Positions 1-8,875 are shown, numbered from the stretch's first letter. The stretch: 64,000 nucleotides of DNA from Streptomyces sp. P3 (GCF_003032475.1 NZ_CP028369.1:4898001-4962000), one strand, 5' to 3'. Numbers and translations: made by a program. Notes: a model not told the origin generated them from the letters alone.

Positions 1-30
1 TCCGCGGCGGTCCGCGCCCCGCTCCGCGCA

Positions 31-89
31 GACCTGCGACACGCCCCACGGCGACCTGAGGCATCGGTCCGCGGCGACGTGCGCAGGTC
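31..89 (-). terminator. Weak inverted repeat downstream of the GntR gene
   Basis: GACCTGCG (31-38) is the exact reverse complement of CGCAGGTC (82-89), giving 8-bp arms around a 43-nt loop just past the GntR stop codon. It could help end that transcript, but the loop is long and there is no T-run. Nothing else is recognisable in the first 94 bases. Confidence 0.25.
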
Positions 90-94
90 CGGGT

Positions 95-835
95 CTACTC
101 GGCGGTCTTACGGGCCAGCGCGTTGTTCCCGATCGAGTTGCGCACGCTGAAGCTGACGGCGTCCGGGCGGTAGCGGTCGTCCGACCACTCCACCGGTCGG
201 CCCTCGCGGGTCGTCGTGACCCGGCGGACCCGCAGCAGGGGGCTCGTGCGGCGGACGCCCAGGAGGCCGGCGTCCCGGGCGCCCGCCGCCACCGCGTCGA
301 TGACGTGCTCGCCGTAGGCGAAGACCAGGCCGATGTCGTCGAGGAGGCGCTGGGTCACCGACGGGCAGTCGGCTTCGATCGTCTCGACGGCCGGGGAGAT
401 CCAGTCCGCGTACACGGTCCGCTCCACGAGCACCGGCTCGCCGTCCAGGCCGCGCAGCCGCAGGACGCGCAACACGGGCGTGCCGGCGCGCAGCTGGAGA
501 TGCACGGCGTCCTCGGCGGTGGCCGGGCGGTACTCCTGCGCGACCACCCGGCCGCTCGCCTCGCGGCCCATCGCGCGCGCCCACTGGGCGAAGCTGCGCA
601 GCTCGGCGAAGCTCTGGCTGCGGCGGCTGGCCAGGACCACCCGGCGGGCGCCCTGGCGGGAGCCGATGAGTCCCTCGGCGGTCAGCGCCGCCACGGCCTG
701 GCGGACCGTACCGCGGGAGACGCCGTACTGCGCGGCGAGGTCGGTTTCGGCGGGCAGCCGTGCGCCGACCGCGTACTCTCCGCGGTCGATCGCCCGGCGC
801 AGCTCGTCGGTGATCTCCTCGTGTCGCGCGGCCAT
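95..835 (-). CDS. GntR-family regulator, HutC/UTRA subfamily
   Basis: This is a 246-residue repressor-type DNA-binding protein. Residues 1-70 form the GntR winged helix (YGVSRGTVRQAVAALTAEGLI recognition region), and about 85-235 form a UTRA ligand-binding domain of the HutC/PhnF kind. The start is chosen at 835 because GAGGGGAAGC sits just upstream; an open frame continues to 934 but lacks a ribosome site and family similarity. It is divergent from the ABC importer at 1057-4990, and UTRA regulators next to phosphonate-class importers usually control them. The inducer is not readable from sequence, though a phosphorylated or phosphonate compound would fit the neighbours. Confidence 0.9.
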   Translation of the reverse strand: MAARHEEITDELRRAIDRGEYAVGARLPAETDLAAQYGVSRGTVRQAVAALTAEGLIGSRQGARRVVLASRRSQSFAELRSFAQWARAMGREASGRVVAQEYRPATAEDAVHLQLRAGTPVLRVLRLRGLDGEPVLVERTVYADWISPAVETIEADCPSVTQRLLDDIGLVFAYGEHVIDAVAAGARDAGLLGVRRTSPLLRVRRVTTTREGRPVEWSDDRYRPDAVSFSVRNSIGNNALARKTAE

Positions 836-855
836 GCTTCCCCTCTGCGTCGACA

Positions 856-867
856 GCTGTACACAGC
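856..867. promoter_or_regulatory. Short palindrome near the GntR start, possible autoregulatory site
   Basis: GCTGTACACAGC has 5-bp arms around AC and lies 21 bp upstream of the GntR start codon. It is small, so it may be chance, but its position would suit autoregulation. Confidence 0.25.
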
Positions 868-987
868 CTGACCAGCCTAGTCGACCTGCCGCACTGCTCG
901 GCGGCAGCCGCAACTGTCCGTGAAATCTGGGCACAGGGTTTCGCCGGTGTTTACCGAGGGGACATCAGCGGCGTGCGTACTGAGGCC

Positions 988-1005
988 AACTTGTTCAGAC
1001 AAGTT
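988..1005. promoter_or_regulatory. Perfect palindrome, likely GntR operator of the importer operon
   Basis: AACTTGTTCAGACAAGTT has 7-bp perfect arms around TCAG and lies 52 bp upstream of the importer lipoprotein start, in the divergent intergenic region. GntR/HutC operators are typically palindromes of this size. It is unusually AT-rich for this genome. Binding by the divergent regulator is inferred from position only. Confidence 0.55.
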
Positions 1006-1056
1006 CGTCTCATCTCGCCCTGTCTCCTGCATTCTCGCGCGTCCCCTGGAGAAGCC

Positions 1057-2214
1057 GTGACCGTGCCCCTGCCGAGAACCGCCGTCCGTGGTGGTGCCCT
1101 TGCCGCCGTCGCCGCACTCGCCCTGAGCGCCTGTGGCGCCGCCCCCGACACCACCTCCACCACCGCCGACGGCAAGAACGCCGCCACCGCCACCTCCGCC
1201 GCCGACTTCGGCGGACTCGACGCGCTGGTGAAGGCGGCGAAGAAGGAGGGCACGCTGAACGCCATCGCGCTGCCCCGCGACTGGGCCAACTACGGCGCCC
1301 TCATGGACGGCTTCCAGAAGAAGTACGGCATCAAGGTCGCGGTCGAGAACCCGGACGGCGCGAGCCAGGACGAGATCAACGCCGTCACCTCGCGCAAGGG
1401 CCAGGACCGCGCCCCGGACGTCCTCGACCTCGGCAGCTCCTTCGCCCTGAGCGCCGCCCAGCAGGGGCTGCTCGCCCCCTACAAGGTGGCCTCCTTCGCG
1501 GACATCCCCGAGGGCCAGAAGGACGCGCAGGCCCGCTGGTACAACGACTACGGCGGCTACATCTCCATCGGCTGCGACGCCAAGCGGGTCAAGGCCTGCC
1601 CGACCACCTTCGCGGACCTCCTCAAGCCGCAGTACAAGGGCCAGGTCGCCCTCAACGGCAACCCCACCAAGTCCGGCTCCGCGTTCGGCGGCGTCTACGC
1701 GGCGGCCCTCGCGAGCGGCGGCTCCTTCGACGACATCCAGCCCGGCCTCGACTTCTTCGCCAAGCTGAAGAAGAACGGCAACTACACGCCCGTCGAGTCG
1801 ACCCCGGCCACCGTCGAGAAGGGCGAGACGCCCATCAGCATCGACTGGGACTACCTCAACGCCGGGTACGCCGACGAGTTCACGTCCAAGGGCGTCGACT
1901 GGAAGGTGTCCGTGCCGAGCGACGGCCGGTTCTCCCAGTACTACTCCCAGGCGATCAACAAGGATGCCCCGCACCCGGCGACGGCACGTCTGTGGCAGGA
2001 GTACCTCTACAGCGCCGAGGGCCAGAACCTGTGGCTCAAGGGGTACGCCCGGCCGGCCCTGATGACCGCCATGGAGAAGGCCGGCACCCTCGACAAGGCG
2101 GCGGCCGCCAAGCTGCCCGAGGTGTCCGGGACGCCCGCCTTCCCGACCGAGGCCCAGCAGAGCAAGGCCAAGACGGTCCTCGGGCAGGGCTGGGCCAAGG
2201 CCGTCTCCGGATGA
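1057..2214 (+). CDS. ABC transporter substrate-binding lipoprotein (aminoethylphosphonate/iron/polyamine class)
   Basis: A 385-residue family-1 extracellular solute-binding protein. The N-terminus is a lipoprotein signal with lipobox LSAC, so the mature protein would be anchored outside the membrane. GTG 1057 is chosen because GGAGAAG precedes it and the signal peptide then has normal length; an open frame reaches back to 973 through the operator palindrome. It resembles the AfuA/PhnS/ThiB group. The terminal HAD/phosphodiesterase cistron favours a phosphorus-containing ligand over iron, but this is inference. Its stop overlaps the next start (ATGA). Confidence 0.88.
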   Translation: MTVPLPRTAVRGGALAAVAALALSACGAAPDTTSTTADGKNAATATSAADFGGLDALVKAAKKEGTLNAIALPRDWANYGALMDGFQKKYGIKVAVENPDGASQDEINAVTSRKGQDRAPDVLDLGSSFALSAAQQGLLAPYKVASFADIPEGQKDAQARWYNDYGGYISIGCDAKRVKACPTTFADLLKPQYKGQVALNGNPTKSGSAFGGVYAAALASGGSFDDIQPGLDFFAKLKKNGNYTPVESTPATVEKGETPISIDWDYLNAGYADEFTSKGVDWKVSVPSDGRFSQYYSQAINKDAPHPATARLWQEYLYSAEGQNLWLKGYARPALMTAMEKAGTLDKAAAAKLPEVSGTPAFPTEAQQSKAKTVLGQGWAKAVSG

Positions 2215-3107
2215 CCACCACCGCCGTACGGGTCGACACGGCCGCCGCCGCTCCGGTGAAGCGGCGGCGCCGTGCCCTCGGCTGGCTCGCCGTCGTCCCG
2301 CTGCTCGCCTTCACCGCGCTCGCCTTCGGGCTGCCCGCTGTGGCCATGCTCGACGGCGCGTTCACCGCCAAGGACCCGGCCACGGGCGCCACGTCCTACA
2401 CGGCCGACAACCTGACGGCCTCGTTGCGGGGCGCCTATCTGACGGCCCTGCTCGGCAGCGTGAAGCTGTCCGCCGTGTCGGCGGCGCTGGGGGCGCTGCT
2501 CGGGCTGCCGCTCGCCCAGGCCGTCGTGACCTCCCGCTTCCGCGCGCTGCGCGAGGCCGTGCTCACCGCGTCCGGGGTGCTGGCCAACTTCGGCGGGGTC
2601 CCGCTGGCGTTCGCCTTCGTCGCCACGCTCGGCAACGCCGGTGTGCTGACCCGGCAGTTCGGTCTCACCGACCGGGGCTGGGACCTGTACAGCTTCTGGG
2701 GACTGGTGATCGTCTACCTGTACTTCCTGATCCCGCTGATGGTGCTCACCATCACCCCCGCCCTGGAGGGACTGCGCTCCCAGTGGCGTGAGGCGGCCCA
2801 GAACAACGGCGCGACGTCCGCGCAGTACTGGCGGCACGTCGCCCTGCCCGTTCTGCTGCCCTCGCTGCTCGGCGGCCTCGTGCTGCTCTTCGGCAGCGCC
2901 TTCGCCGCGTACGCCACCGCCGCGGCCATGGTGGGCAGTTCCGTCCCGCTGGTCACCCTCCAGATCGCCGACGCCATCTCCGGCAACGTCCTCGTCGGGC
3001 AGGAGAACGTGGCGCTCGCGCTCAGCCTCGACATGGTCCTGGTCGCCGGACTGGTCATGGCCGTGTACCTGCCCCTGCAACGACGGAGCGCGCGATGGCT
3101 CGCCTGA
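2211..3107 (+). CDS. ABC transporter permease 1
   Basis: A 298-residue inner-membrane permease with about six hydrophobic segments. The first spans roughly residues 25-48 and is preceded by a basic KRRRR stretch, as expected for an inside N-terminus. The cytoplasmic EAAQNNGATSAQYWRHVALP loop matches the EAA motif that contacts the ATPase. ATG 2211 overlaps the binding-protein stop by four bases, indicating translational coupling. It pairs with the permease at 3095 as a two-permease importer of the PotB/PotC or PhnU/PhnV type. Confidence 0.9.
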   Translation: MTTTAVRVDTAAAAPVKRRRRALGWLAVVPLLAFTALAFGLPAVAMLDGAFTAKDPATGATSYTADNLTASLRGAYLTALLGSVKLSAVSAALGALLGLPLAQAVVTSRFRALREAVLTASGVLANFGGVPLAFAFVATLGNAGVLTRQFGLTDRGWDLYSFWGLVIVYLYFLIPLMVLTITPALEGLRSQWREAAQNNGATSAQYWRHVALPVLLPSLLGGLVLLFGSAFAAYATAAAMVGSSVPLVTLQIADAISGNVLVGQENVALALSLDMVLVAGLVMAVYLPLQRRSARWLA

Positions 3108-3907
3108 ACCTGTGGCGGTGGGGTGTCCTCGGCCTCGCCGGACTGTACTTCCTGGTACCGCTGGCCGCGTCGGTCGTCTTCACCGTCGACGTGCCCGGGC
3201 AGGGCGTCACCTTCGACGCCTACACACAGATCTTCTCCGCCGACGGCTTCGGCTCCAGCCTGCTGCTCTCCCTGGAGCTGGCCGCCGCCACCATCGCCGT
3301 CGTCCTGCTGCTGATGGTGCCCGCCACGGTGGCGTTGCGACTGGGCTCGCCACGGCTGCGGCCGGTCGTCGAGGTGGTGTGCTCGCTGCCGCTGGTGGTG
3401 CCGCCCATCGCCTTCGTCGCCGGCATCGGGACCGTCCTGAAGTGGGGACCCGAGCACCTCTCGCGCACCCCCCTCTTCCAGACGTTCGTGGCGATCCAGG
3501 ACCCCGGCTTCCCCGTCGTCCTCGTGCTGGCGTACGTGGTGATGGCGCTGCCGTTCGCGTACCGCGCCCTGGACGCGGGGTTGCGCTCCATCGATGTGCG
3601 CACCCTCGTCGAGGCCGCCCGCAGCTGCGGCGCCGGCTGGCCGCAGGCGCTGGTCCGGGCCGTTCTGCCCAACCTGCGCGGCGCGCTGCTCAACGCCTCC
3701 TTCCTCACGCTGGCCCTCGTGCTGGGCGAGTTCACCGTGGCGCAGCTGCTCGGCTTCCGGCCCTTCGCCGTCTGGATCGTGAACGTCAGCGGCTCGCAGG
3801 CCCAGCTGTCCGTCGCCGTGTCCGTGCTCAGCCTGCTCGTGACCTGGGCACTCCTCCTCGTCCTCGCCGGTTTCGGCGGGCGCACCCGTCCTACTTCCCG
3901 GGGATGA
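3095..3907 (+). CDS. ABC transporter permease 2
   Basis: A 270-residue permease with an N-terminal transmembrane segment (residues 7-28) and about five more. The EAA-like loop reads EAARSCGAGWPQALVRAVLP. It overlaps the previous permease by 13 bp, so the two are translated together. It resembles PotC/PhnV-type partners that form a heterodimeric channel with the first permease. Three bases separate it from the ATPase gene. Confidence 0.9.
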   Translation: MARLNLWRWGVLGLAGLYFLVPLAASVVFTVDVPGQGVTFDAYTQIFSADGFGSSLLLSLELAAATIAVVLLLMVPATVALRLGSPRLRPVVEVVCSLPLVVPPIAFVAGIGTVLKWGPEHLSRTPLFQTFVAIQDPGFPVVLVLAYVVMALPFAYRALDAGLRSIDVRTLVEAARSCGAGWPQALVRAVLPNLRGALLNASFLTLALVLGEFTVAQLLGFRPFAVWIVNVSGSQAQLSVAVSVLSLLVTWALLLVLAGFGGRTRPTSRG

Positions 3908-3910
3908 ACC

Positions 3911-4990
3911 ATGACCGTGCTCGACACGACAGCGACGAAGGCCGCGAAGCAGGCGGCGACCGTCGAATTCCGGGGGCTGCGAAGGGAGTTCGGTCCGACC
4001 GTCGCCCTCGACGGCCTCGATCTCACCGTCCGCCCGGGTGAGCTCCTCGCCCTGCTCGGCCCCTCCGGCTGCGGCAAGACCACCGCGCTGCGGGTGCTCG
4101 CCGGATTCGAGCACCCCGATTCCGGTGCGGTGCTCGTCGACGGCGAGGACGTCACCCGGGTCCCGGCCCACCGCCGGGACGCGGGAATGGTCTTCCAGTC
4201 GTACAGCCTCTTCCCGCACCTCGACGCGCTCGACAACGTGGCCTTCGGGCTGCGGATGCGCAAGGTGCGCGGCTCCGAACGACGGTCGCGGGCCGCGGAG
4301 TTGCTGGACCTGGTGGGCCTCGCCGACAAGGGCGCCCGGTTCCCGCACCAGCTCTCCGGCGGTCAGCAGCAGCGCATCGCGCTGGCCCGTGCGCTCGCCC
4401 TGCGCCCGCGGGTCCTGCTGCTGGACGAGCCGCTCTCCGCGCTCGACGCCAAGGTGCGGCTGACCCTCCGCGAGGAGATCCGGCGGCTCCAGCAGGAGCT
4501 CGGCATCACCACCCTGTTCGTCACCCACGACCAGGAGGAGGCCCTGTCCATGGCGGACCGGGTCGCCGTGATGCACGCCGGGCGGCTCGAACAGTGCGCT
4601 GCCCCGGCCGAGTTGTACGGCAGGCCCGTCACGGCCTTCGTCGCCGAGTTCGTGGGCACGACGAGCCGGATCCCGGGACACCTGGACGGCGGCAGCGTCG
4701 AGGTGCTCGGGCGTCGGCTGCCCGTCGACGGCCGGGTGCCGGCCGTGACCGAGGTGGACGTCCTGGTGCGGCCGGAGGCGGTGCGGGTACGGGCCGAGGA
4801 CGCCGGGAACGCGCGCGTGGTCGCCGGCTCCTTCCTGGGCGCGGCCGTCCGGCTCACCGTGCGCCTCGCCGACGGCACCGAGGTCAAGGCCGACCTGCCC
4901 GCCCACGAGGCCGCCGGGCTCGCGGCGGGGACGACGGTGACCGTGTCGCTGCCGGACCGCCCGGTGCTCGTCGCCGAACGTACTTCCTGA
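3911..4990 (+). CDS. ABC transporter ATP-binding protein
   Basis: A 359-residue importer ATPase. Visible motifs are Walker A GPSGCGKT, Q-loop VFQSYSLFPH, signature LSGGQQQR, Walker B LLLDEP, D-loop SALD and switch histidine VTHDQEEAL. A C-terminal TOBE-like domain occupies about residues 245-350. This is the PotA/FbpC/PhnT architecture, so it should energise the two permeases just upstream. Start 3911 follows the permease stop by three bases. Confidence 0.93.
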   Translation: MTVLDTTATKAAKQAATVEFRGLRREFGPTVALDGLDLTVRPGELLALLGPSGCGKTTALRVLAGFEHPDSGAVLVDGEDVTRVPAHRRDAGMVFQSYSLFPHLDALDNVAFGLRMRKVRGSERRSRAAELLDLVGLADKGARFPHQLSGGQQQRIALARALALRPRVLLLDEPLSALDAKVRLTLREEIRRLQQELGITTLFVTHDQEEALSMADRVAVMHAGRLEQCAAPAELYGRPVTAFVAEFVGTTSRIPGHLDGGSVEVLGRRLPVDGRVPAVTEVDVLVRPEAVRVRAEDAGNARVVAGSFLGAAVRLTVRLADGTEVKADLPAHEAAGLAAGTTVTVSLPDRPVLVAERTS

Positions 4991-5012
4991 TCCCGTGCCG
5001 AAAGAGGAAACC

Positions 5013-6491
5013 GTGACCCGAATCCCGCTCCAGGCCGCCCTGTTCGACATGGACGGCACGCTCGTCGACACCGAGCGGCTGTGGTGGGAGGCGGTGGAGC
5101 GGGTCGCCGGACGGCCGCTGACCGAGGCGGACCGGCCGCAGGTGCTCGGCCGCCCCGTCGAACACACCGCCCGCTGGCTGGCCGTCGGCACGGGCCGGCC
5201 GGCGGCGGGCCTCGCCGAGGCGCTGCACCGCGAGTTCGCGGACCGCGTGCGCGCCGGCGTCGTGCCGCGTCCCGGCGCGCTCGCCCTGCTCTACGCCCTG
5301 GCCCGGGAGCGCGTCCCGACGGCACTGGTGACCGCGTCGCCCCGGGCCGTCGCCGACCTCGTGCTCGACGCGCTCGGCGCGGGCCGGTTCGCCGTCACCG
5401 TCACCGCCGACGACACCGAGCACACCAAGCCCGCCCCCGACCCCTACCTCGCGGCCTGCGCCGCCCTCGGCGTCGACCCCGCGGCCTGTGTGGCCGTCGA
5501 GGACACCGAGACCGGGGTGGCCTCCGCCGAGGCGGCCGGGTGCGCGGTGCTCGCGGTGCCGTCGCTCGCGCCGATCGCCCCGGCCCCCGGCCGGACCGTC
5601 GTGGCCGGTCTGGAAGGCGTCACCCCCGACCGGCTCCGCTCGCTGCTCCCGCACCGGCTCCGCGTCATGACGTGGAACCTCTGGCACGGGGGAACCGAGG
5701 TCCGCGACCACCGGGCCAAGCAGCTCAAGGTGCTCACCGAGGCCGACGTGGACGTGGTCGGACTCCAGGAGACGTACGGCGGCGCCGCCGAGGAGCTCGC
5801 CGAAGCCCTCGGCTGGCACTGCCACCGGGCCGGGGAGAACCTGGGGATCGTCAGCCGCCACCCGATCACGGCCGGGCTCGGCGACCCCGACGTGGGCTTC
5901 TACGGTGCGGCGGGCGCCCGGATCCGCGTCCTCGGGGGCGAGGTGGACGTGTGGACGGTCCACCTGGACTGCGCGCCCTACGGGCCCTACGAGGCTGCCT
6001 TCGACGGGCTCACCGCGGACGCCCTGACCGCGCACGAGGAGGGCCGGCTCGCGCGGCTGGGGGACGCCCTGCGCCGGGTCGGGGAGGGCCCGGAACGTCC
6101 CGTCGTCCTCGTCGGCGACTTCAACTGCCCCTCCCACCTGGACCGGGCGGACGTCCCGTGGCCGGTGACGAGGGCCGCCGAGGAGGCGGGCTTCGCCGAC
6201 TCCTACCGCGAGGCGCACCCGGACCCCGTGCGGGAGCCCGGTCACACCTGGTCCCCGGTGCACGCCGAGCACGAGGACGGCAGCGGCCGACCGGAACCGC
6301 AGGACCGGATCGACTTCGTGTTCCACCGCGGTCTGCGGGTGCTCGACTCGCGGACCCTGGTGACCGGCGGCAACCGGCCCTGGCCGGACGTCGAGGACAA
6401 CGACTGGCCCTCCGACCACGCCGCGGTGATCACCACCTTCGCGATCACCCCCGCGGCGGTCTGCGGAAAACCGGTGGGCGAAAGGACGTGA
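5013..6491 (+). CDS. Fusion of HAD phosphatase and endonuclease/exonuclease/phosphatase (EEP) domain
   Basis: A 492-residue two-domain hydrolase. Residues 1 to about 215 are HAD: nucleophile motif FDMDGTLVDTE, motif II VTASPR, motif III Lys in TKPAPDPY and motif IV VAVEDTETG. Residues about 215-490 are EEP: MTWNLWHGG, VDVVGLQE, VGDFNCPSHLD and the terminal WPSDHAAV carry the metal and catalytic residues. GTG 5013 is preferred over GTG 4995 because AAAGAGGAAA lies just before it. It follows the ABC ATPase by 22 bp and looks like the last cistron of that operon. The pairing suggests stepwise removal of phosphate from a diester and then a monoester, acting on imported substrate in the cytoplasm; this is inference. 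Confidence 0.85.
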   Translation: MTRIPLQAALFDMDGTLVDTERLWWEAVERVAGRPLTEADRPQVLGRPVEHTARWLAVGTGRPAAGLAEALHREFADRVRAGVVPRPGALALLYALARERVPTALVTASPRAVADLVLDALGAGRFAVTVTADDTEHTKPAPDPYLAACAALGVDPAACVAVEDTETGVASAEAAGCAVLAVPSLAPIAPAPGRTVVAGLEGVTPDRLRSLLPHRLRVMTWNLWHGGTEVRDHRAKQLKVLTEADVDVVGLQETYGGAAEELAEALGWHCHRAGENLGIVSRHPITAGLGDPDVGFYGAAGARIRVLGGEVDVWTVHLDCAPYGPYEAAFDGLTADALTAHEEGRLARLGDALRRVGEGPERPVVLVGDFNCPSHLDRADVPWPVTRAAEEAGFADSYREAHPDPVREPGHTWSPVHAEHEDGSGRPEPQDRIDFVFHRGLRVLDSRTLVTGGNRPWPDVEDNDWPSDHAAVITTFAITPAAVCGKPVGERT

Positions 6492-6510
6492 GCCGCCTAC
6501 CATCGACGGC

Positions 6511-6528
6511 ATGACCTGGCGACATTGA
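6511..6528 (+). other. In-frame ATG...TGA at the 5' end of the MFS gene
   Basis: ATG 6511 begins five codons (MTWRH) that end in TGA 6526-6528, in exactly the same frame as the MFS protein that follows. Beyond the TGA the frame reads STTGSGVRRLTATLYAYAF and then the first membrane segment. This is either a nonsense change near the original start or a tiny leader peptide. No ATG, GTG or TTG occurs in frame between the TGA and GTG 6598. Confidence 0.6.
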
Positions 6529-6597
6529 TCCACGACCGGCTCCGGCGTCCGTCGACTGACCGCAACGCTGTACGCGTACGCGTTCCTCGACGAGTTC

Positions 6598-7908
6598 GTG
6601 CTCCTGTATCCGGTGTACGCGCTGCTGTTCGCGGACGCCGGGCTGTCCGTCGGGCAGATCTCCTCCCTCTTCGTCCTGTGGTCGCTGACCGGCGTCCTGC
6701 TCGAGGTGCCCTCGGGCGCCTTGGCGGACGCCGTCTCCCGGCGGCTGCTGCTGTGGACCGGCCCGCTGCTGGGCGCGGCCGGTTTCGCGCTGTGGGTGCT
6801 GTTCCCCTCGTACTGGGCCTTCGCGGCCGGCTTCGTCCTGTGGGGAGCCCGTGGCGCGCTGGGCTCCGGCGCGCTGGAGGCACTGGTCTACGAGGAACTG
6901 GACCGGGCCGGCGCCGCCCACCGGTACGCCGGGGTCATGGGGCGTGCGCACGCCGTGGGCCAGGGGGCCGTGATGGCGGCGACGGGTCTGGCCGGCCCGG
7001 TCTTCGCGGCCGGCGGATACCCGGCCGTCGGCGCGGCCAGCGTGCTGGCGTGCCTGCTCTGCGCCGCGACGGCGGCCTGTCTCCCGGAGCACCGCACCCG
7101 GCCGCCCGCCGGGAGCGACGCCGTAGGCGGCGGGGGCCTCGACGGTGAGGGCCCCGGCGGCGGTGAGGCGTCGGGCGTGAGTGAGACGCCCGGCGTGGGT
7201 GAGGGCGGGGACCAGGGCACGGACGCCGGCGGGGACCGGCGCGACGAGGGCTGGACCCGGACGCTGCGCACCGGACTCTCCGGACTGGCCGGACTCCACC
7301 GGGACCGTCCCCTTCTCGGCGCCCTGCTGCTCGTCCCGGCCGTCACCGCGGTGTGGGGCGCGCTCGACGAGTACACCCCGCTGCTGGTCAGGGAGACCGG
7401 GGCGGCGGACGCGGCCGTCCCGTACCTGCTCATGACGGTCTGGGCCGGGGTGACGGCGGGCAGCCTGCTGGCCGGTGCGGCCGAGCGCCTCGGCCGCACC
7501 GGTCTGGCGGCGGTCCTCGCGGGCGCCGCGCTCGCCCTCGCGGCCGGCGCGCTGACGGGCGCGCAGGCCGGCATCGCCCTCGTCGGCCTCGCCTTCGGCG
7601 GCTTCCAGACGGCGACCGTCCTGGCCGACGTCCGGCTCCAGCAGCGCATCGAAGGCGCCGCACGGGCCACCCTGACCTCGATCGCCGGACTGGGCACCGA
7701 GCTGGTGACCGTCGCGGTGTACGGCGCGTACGGCGTCCTGGGCGCGCGGTTCCCGCACGGCATCGTGTTCGCCCTGTGCGCGCTGCCGTATCTGGTCACG
7801 GCGCTGGCGGTGGGCAGGCGGCGGCGGAGGGCGGCGAGCGCGCTGTCGCGGGACCGCCGGAGGAGGCGGGCGAGTGCGGTGCTGCGAGGCCGGGGGAGAG
7901 GGGAGTGA
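6598..7908 (+). CDS. MFS transporter with uncertain or damaged 5' end
   Basis: About 436 residues with some twelve hydrophobic segments in two halves. The halves are joined by a low-complexity Gly/Glu/Asp-rich loop at about residues 170-225. GTG 6598 is the first usable start after an in-frame TGA at 6526, but it falls inside the first membrane helix (AYAFLDEFVLLYPVYALLFA) and has no good ribosome site. Unless CTG 6556 or 6568 is used, or the TGA is read through, the product would lack part of helix 1. The loop residues after helix 2 (GALADAVSRR) fit the MFS A-like motif. The substrate is unknown. Confidence 0.7.
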   Translation: MLLYPVYALLFADAGLSVGQISSLFVLWSLTGVLLEVPSGALADAVSRRLLLWTGPLLGAAGFALWVLFPSYWAFAAGFVLWGARGALGSGALEALVYEELDRAGAAHRYAGVMGRAHAVGQGAVMAATGLAGPVFAAGGYPAVGAASVLACLLCAATAACLPEHRTRPPAGSDAVGGGGLDGEGPGGGEASGVSETPGVGEGGDQGTDAGGDRRDEGWTRTLRTGLSGLAGLHRDRPLLGALLLVPAVTAVWGALDEYTPLLVRETGAADAAVPYLLMTVWAGVTAGSLLAGAAERLGRTGLAAVLAGAALALAAGALTGAQAGIALVGLAFGGFQTATVLADVRLQQRIEGAARATLTSIAGLGTELVTVAVYGAYGVLGARFPHGIVFALCALPYLVTALAVGRRRRRAASALSRDRRRRRASAVLRGRGRGE

Positions 7909-7943
7909 GCGCCCGGTCGTCGGGTGCGGGCGAGAGGGAGGCG

Positions 7944-8041
7944 CGCAACGAATCGCCGCCTCACCCGTCGCGCACGCAACGAACCGCTCACCGTCGCGCA
8001 ACGGCTCCTTCTTGTCCGGTCCGCGCGGCCGCCCGTACCGT
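7944..8041 (+). promoter_or_regulatory. Three CGCAACG repeats and a candidate promoter before the C-N hydrolase
   Basis: CGCAACGAA at 7944-7952 and 7975-7983, and CGCAACGG at 7997-8004, form three direct copies spaced 31 and 22 bp. They are followed by a possible -35 TTGTCC (8012-8017) and -10 TACCGT (8036-8041) with an 18-bp spacer. The arrangement suits an activator or repressor array for the gene at 8086. Each motif alone is weak. Confidence 0.35.
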
Positions 8042-8085
8042 CTAGGTGGCCCCCACAACCCCCTTCCGCCCGGTGAGGATCACGC

Positions 8086-8874
8086 ATGCGCACCGCCCTG
8101 TTCCAGAGCTCCGGACGCCCCGGCTCCGTCGTCGAGAACCTCAAGGTCCTCGACGAGGCCGCGGACCGGGCCGCCGCCGCGGGCGCCGGGCTGCTCGTCA
8201 CGTCGGAGATGTTCCTCACCGGGTACGCCATCGGCGACGACGTCGCCCGTCTCGCCGAGCCCGCCGACGGCGATTGCGCGGTCGCCGTCGCCGAGACCGC
8301 CGCGCGGCACGGCATCGCGATCGCCTACGGCTACCCGGAGCGCTCCGGCGAGACCGTGTACAACGCGGTCCAGCTGATCTCCGCCGACGGCGGCCGCCTC
8401 GCGAACCACCGCAAGACCCACCTCTTCGGCTGCTTCGAGCGCGACCACTTCACCGAGGGCGCGCAGCCCGTCGCCCAGGCAGAGTTGAACGGCCTCACCG
8501 TCGGCCTCCTGATCTGCTACGACGTCGAGTTCCCGGAGAACGTGCGGGCGCACGCGCTGGCCGGCACCGACCTGCTCGTCGTGCCGACCGCGCAGATGCA
8601 TCCCTTCCAGTTCGTCGCCGAGTCGATGATCCCGGTGCGTGCCTTCGAGAACCAGATGTACGTCGCCTACGTCAACCGGGTAGGCCGGGAAGGGGAGTTC
8701 GAGTTCGTCGGACTCTCCACCCTGGCCGGTCCCGACGGGATCGCCCGGGCGCGTGCGGGCCGCGCCGAGGAACTGGTGTTCGCCGACGCCGACCCGGTCG
8801 CCCTCGCCGCCTCCCGTGAGGCCAACCCCTACCTGCGGGACCGCCGCCCCGGTCTTTACGGGTCCCTGGTCTGA
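8086..8874 (+). CDS. Carbon-nitrogen hydrolase (nitrilase superfamily)
   Basis: A 262-residue cytoplasmic amidase or nitrilase. The Glu-Lys-Cys triad is visible as E41 (LLVTSEMFLTGY), K110 (NHRKTHLFG) and C144 (LLICYDVEFPE). ATG 8086 follows GTGAGGATC. This length and the HRKTHLF/CYDVEFPE pattern favour an aliphatic or aryl amidase over a true nitrilase. It sits 130 bp before a flavin amine oxidase of the amide-forming kind, so it may hydrolyse the amide made by that enzyme (inference). Confidence 0.88.
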   Translation: MRTALFQSSGRPGSVVENLKVLDEAADRAAAAGAGLLVTSEMFLTGYAIGDDVARLAEPADGDCAVAVAETAARHGIAIAYGYPERSGETVYNAVQLISADGGRLANHRKTHLFGCFERDHFTEGAQPVAQAELNGLTVGLLICYDVEFPENVRAHALAGTDLLVVPTAQMHPFQFVAESMIPVRAFENQMYVAYVNRVGREGEFEFVGLSTLAGPDGIARARAGRAEELVFADADPVALAASREANPYLRDRRPGLYGSLV

Positions 8875-8875
8875 C

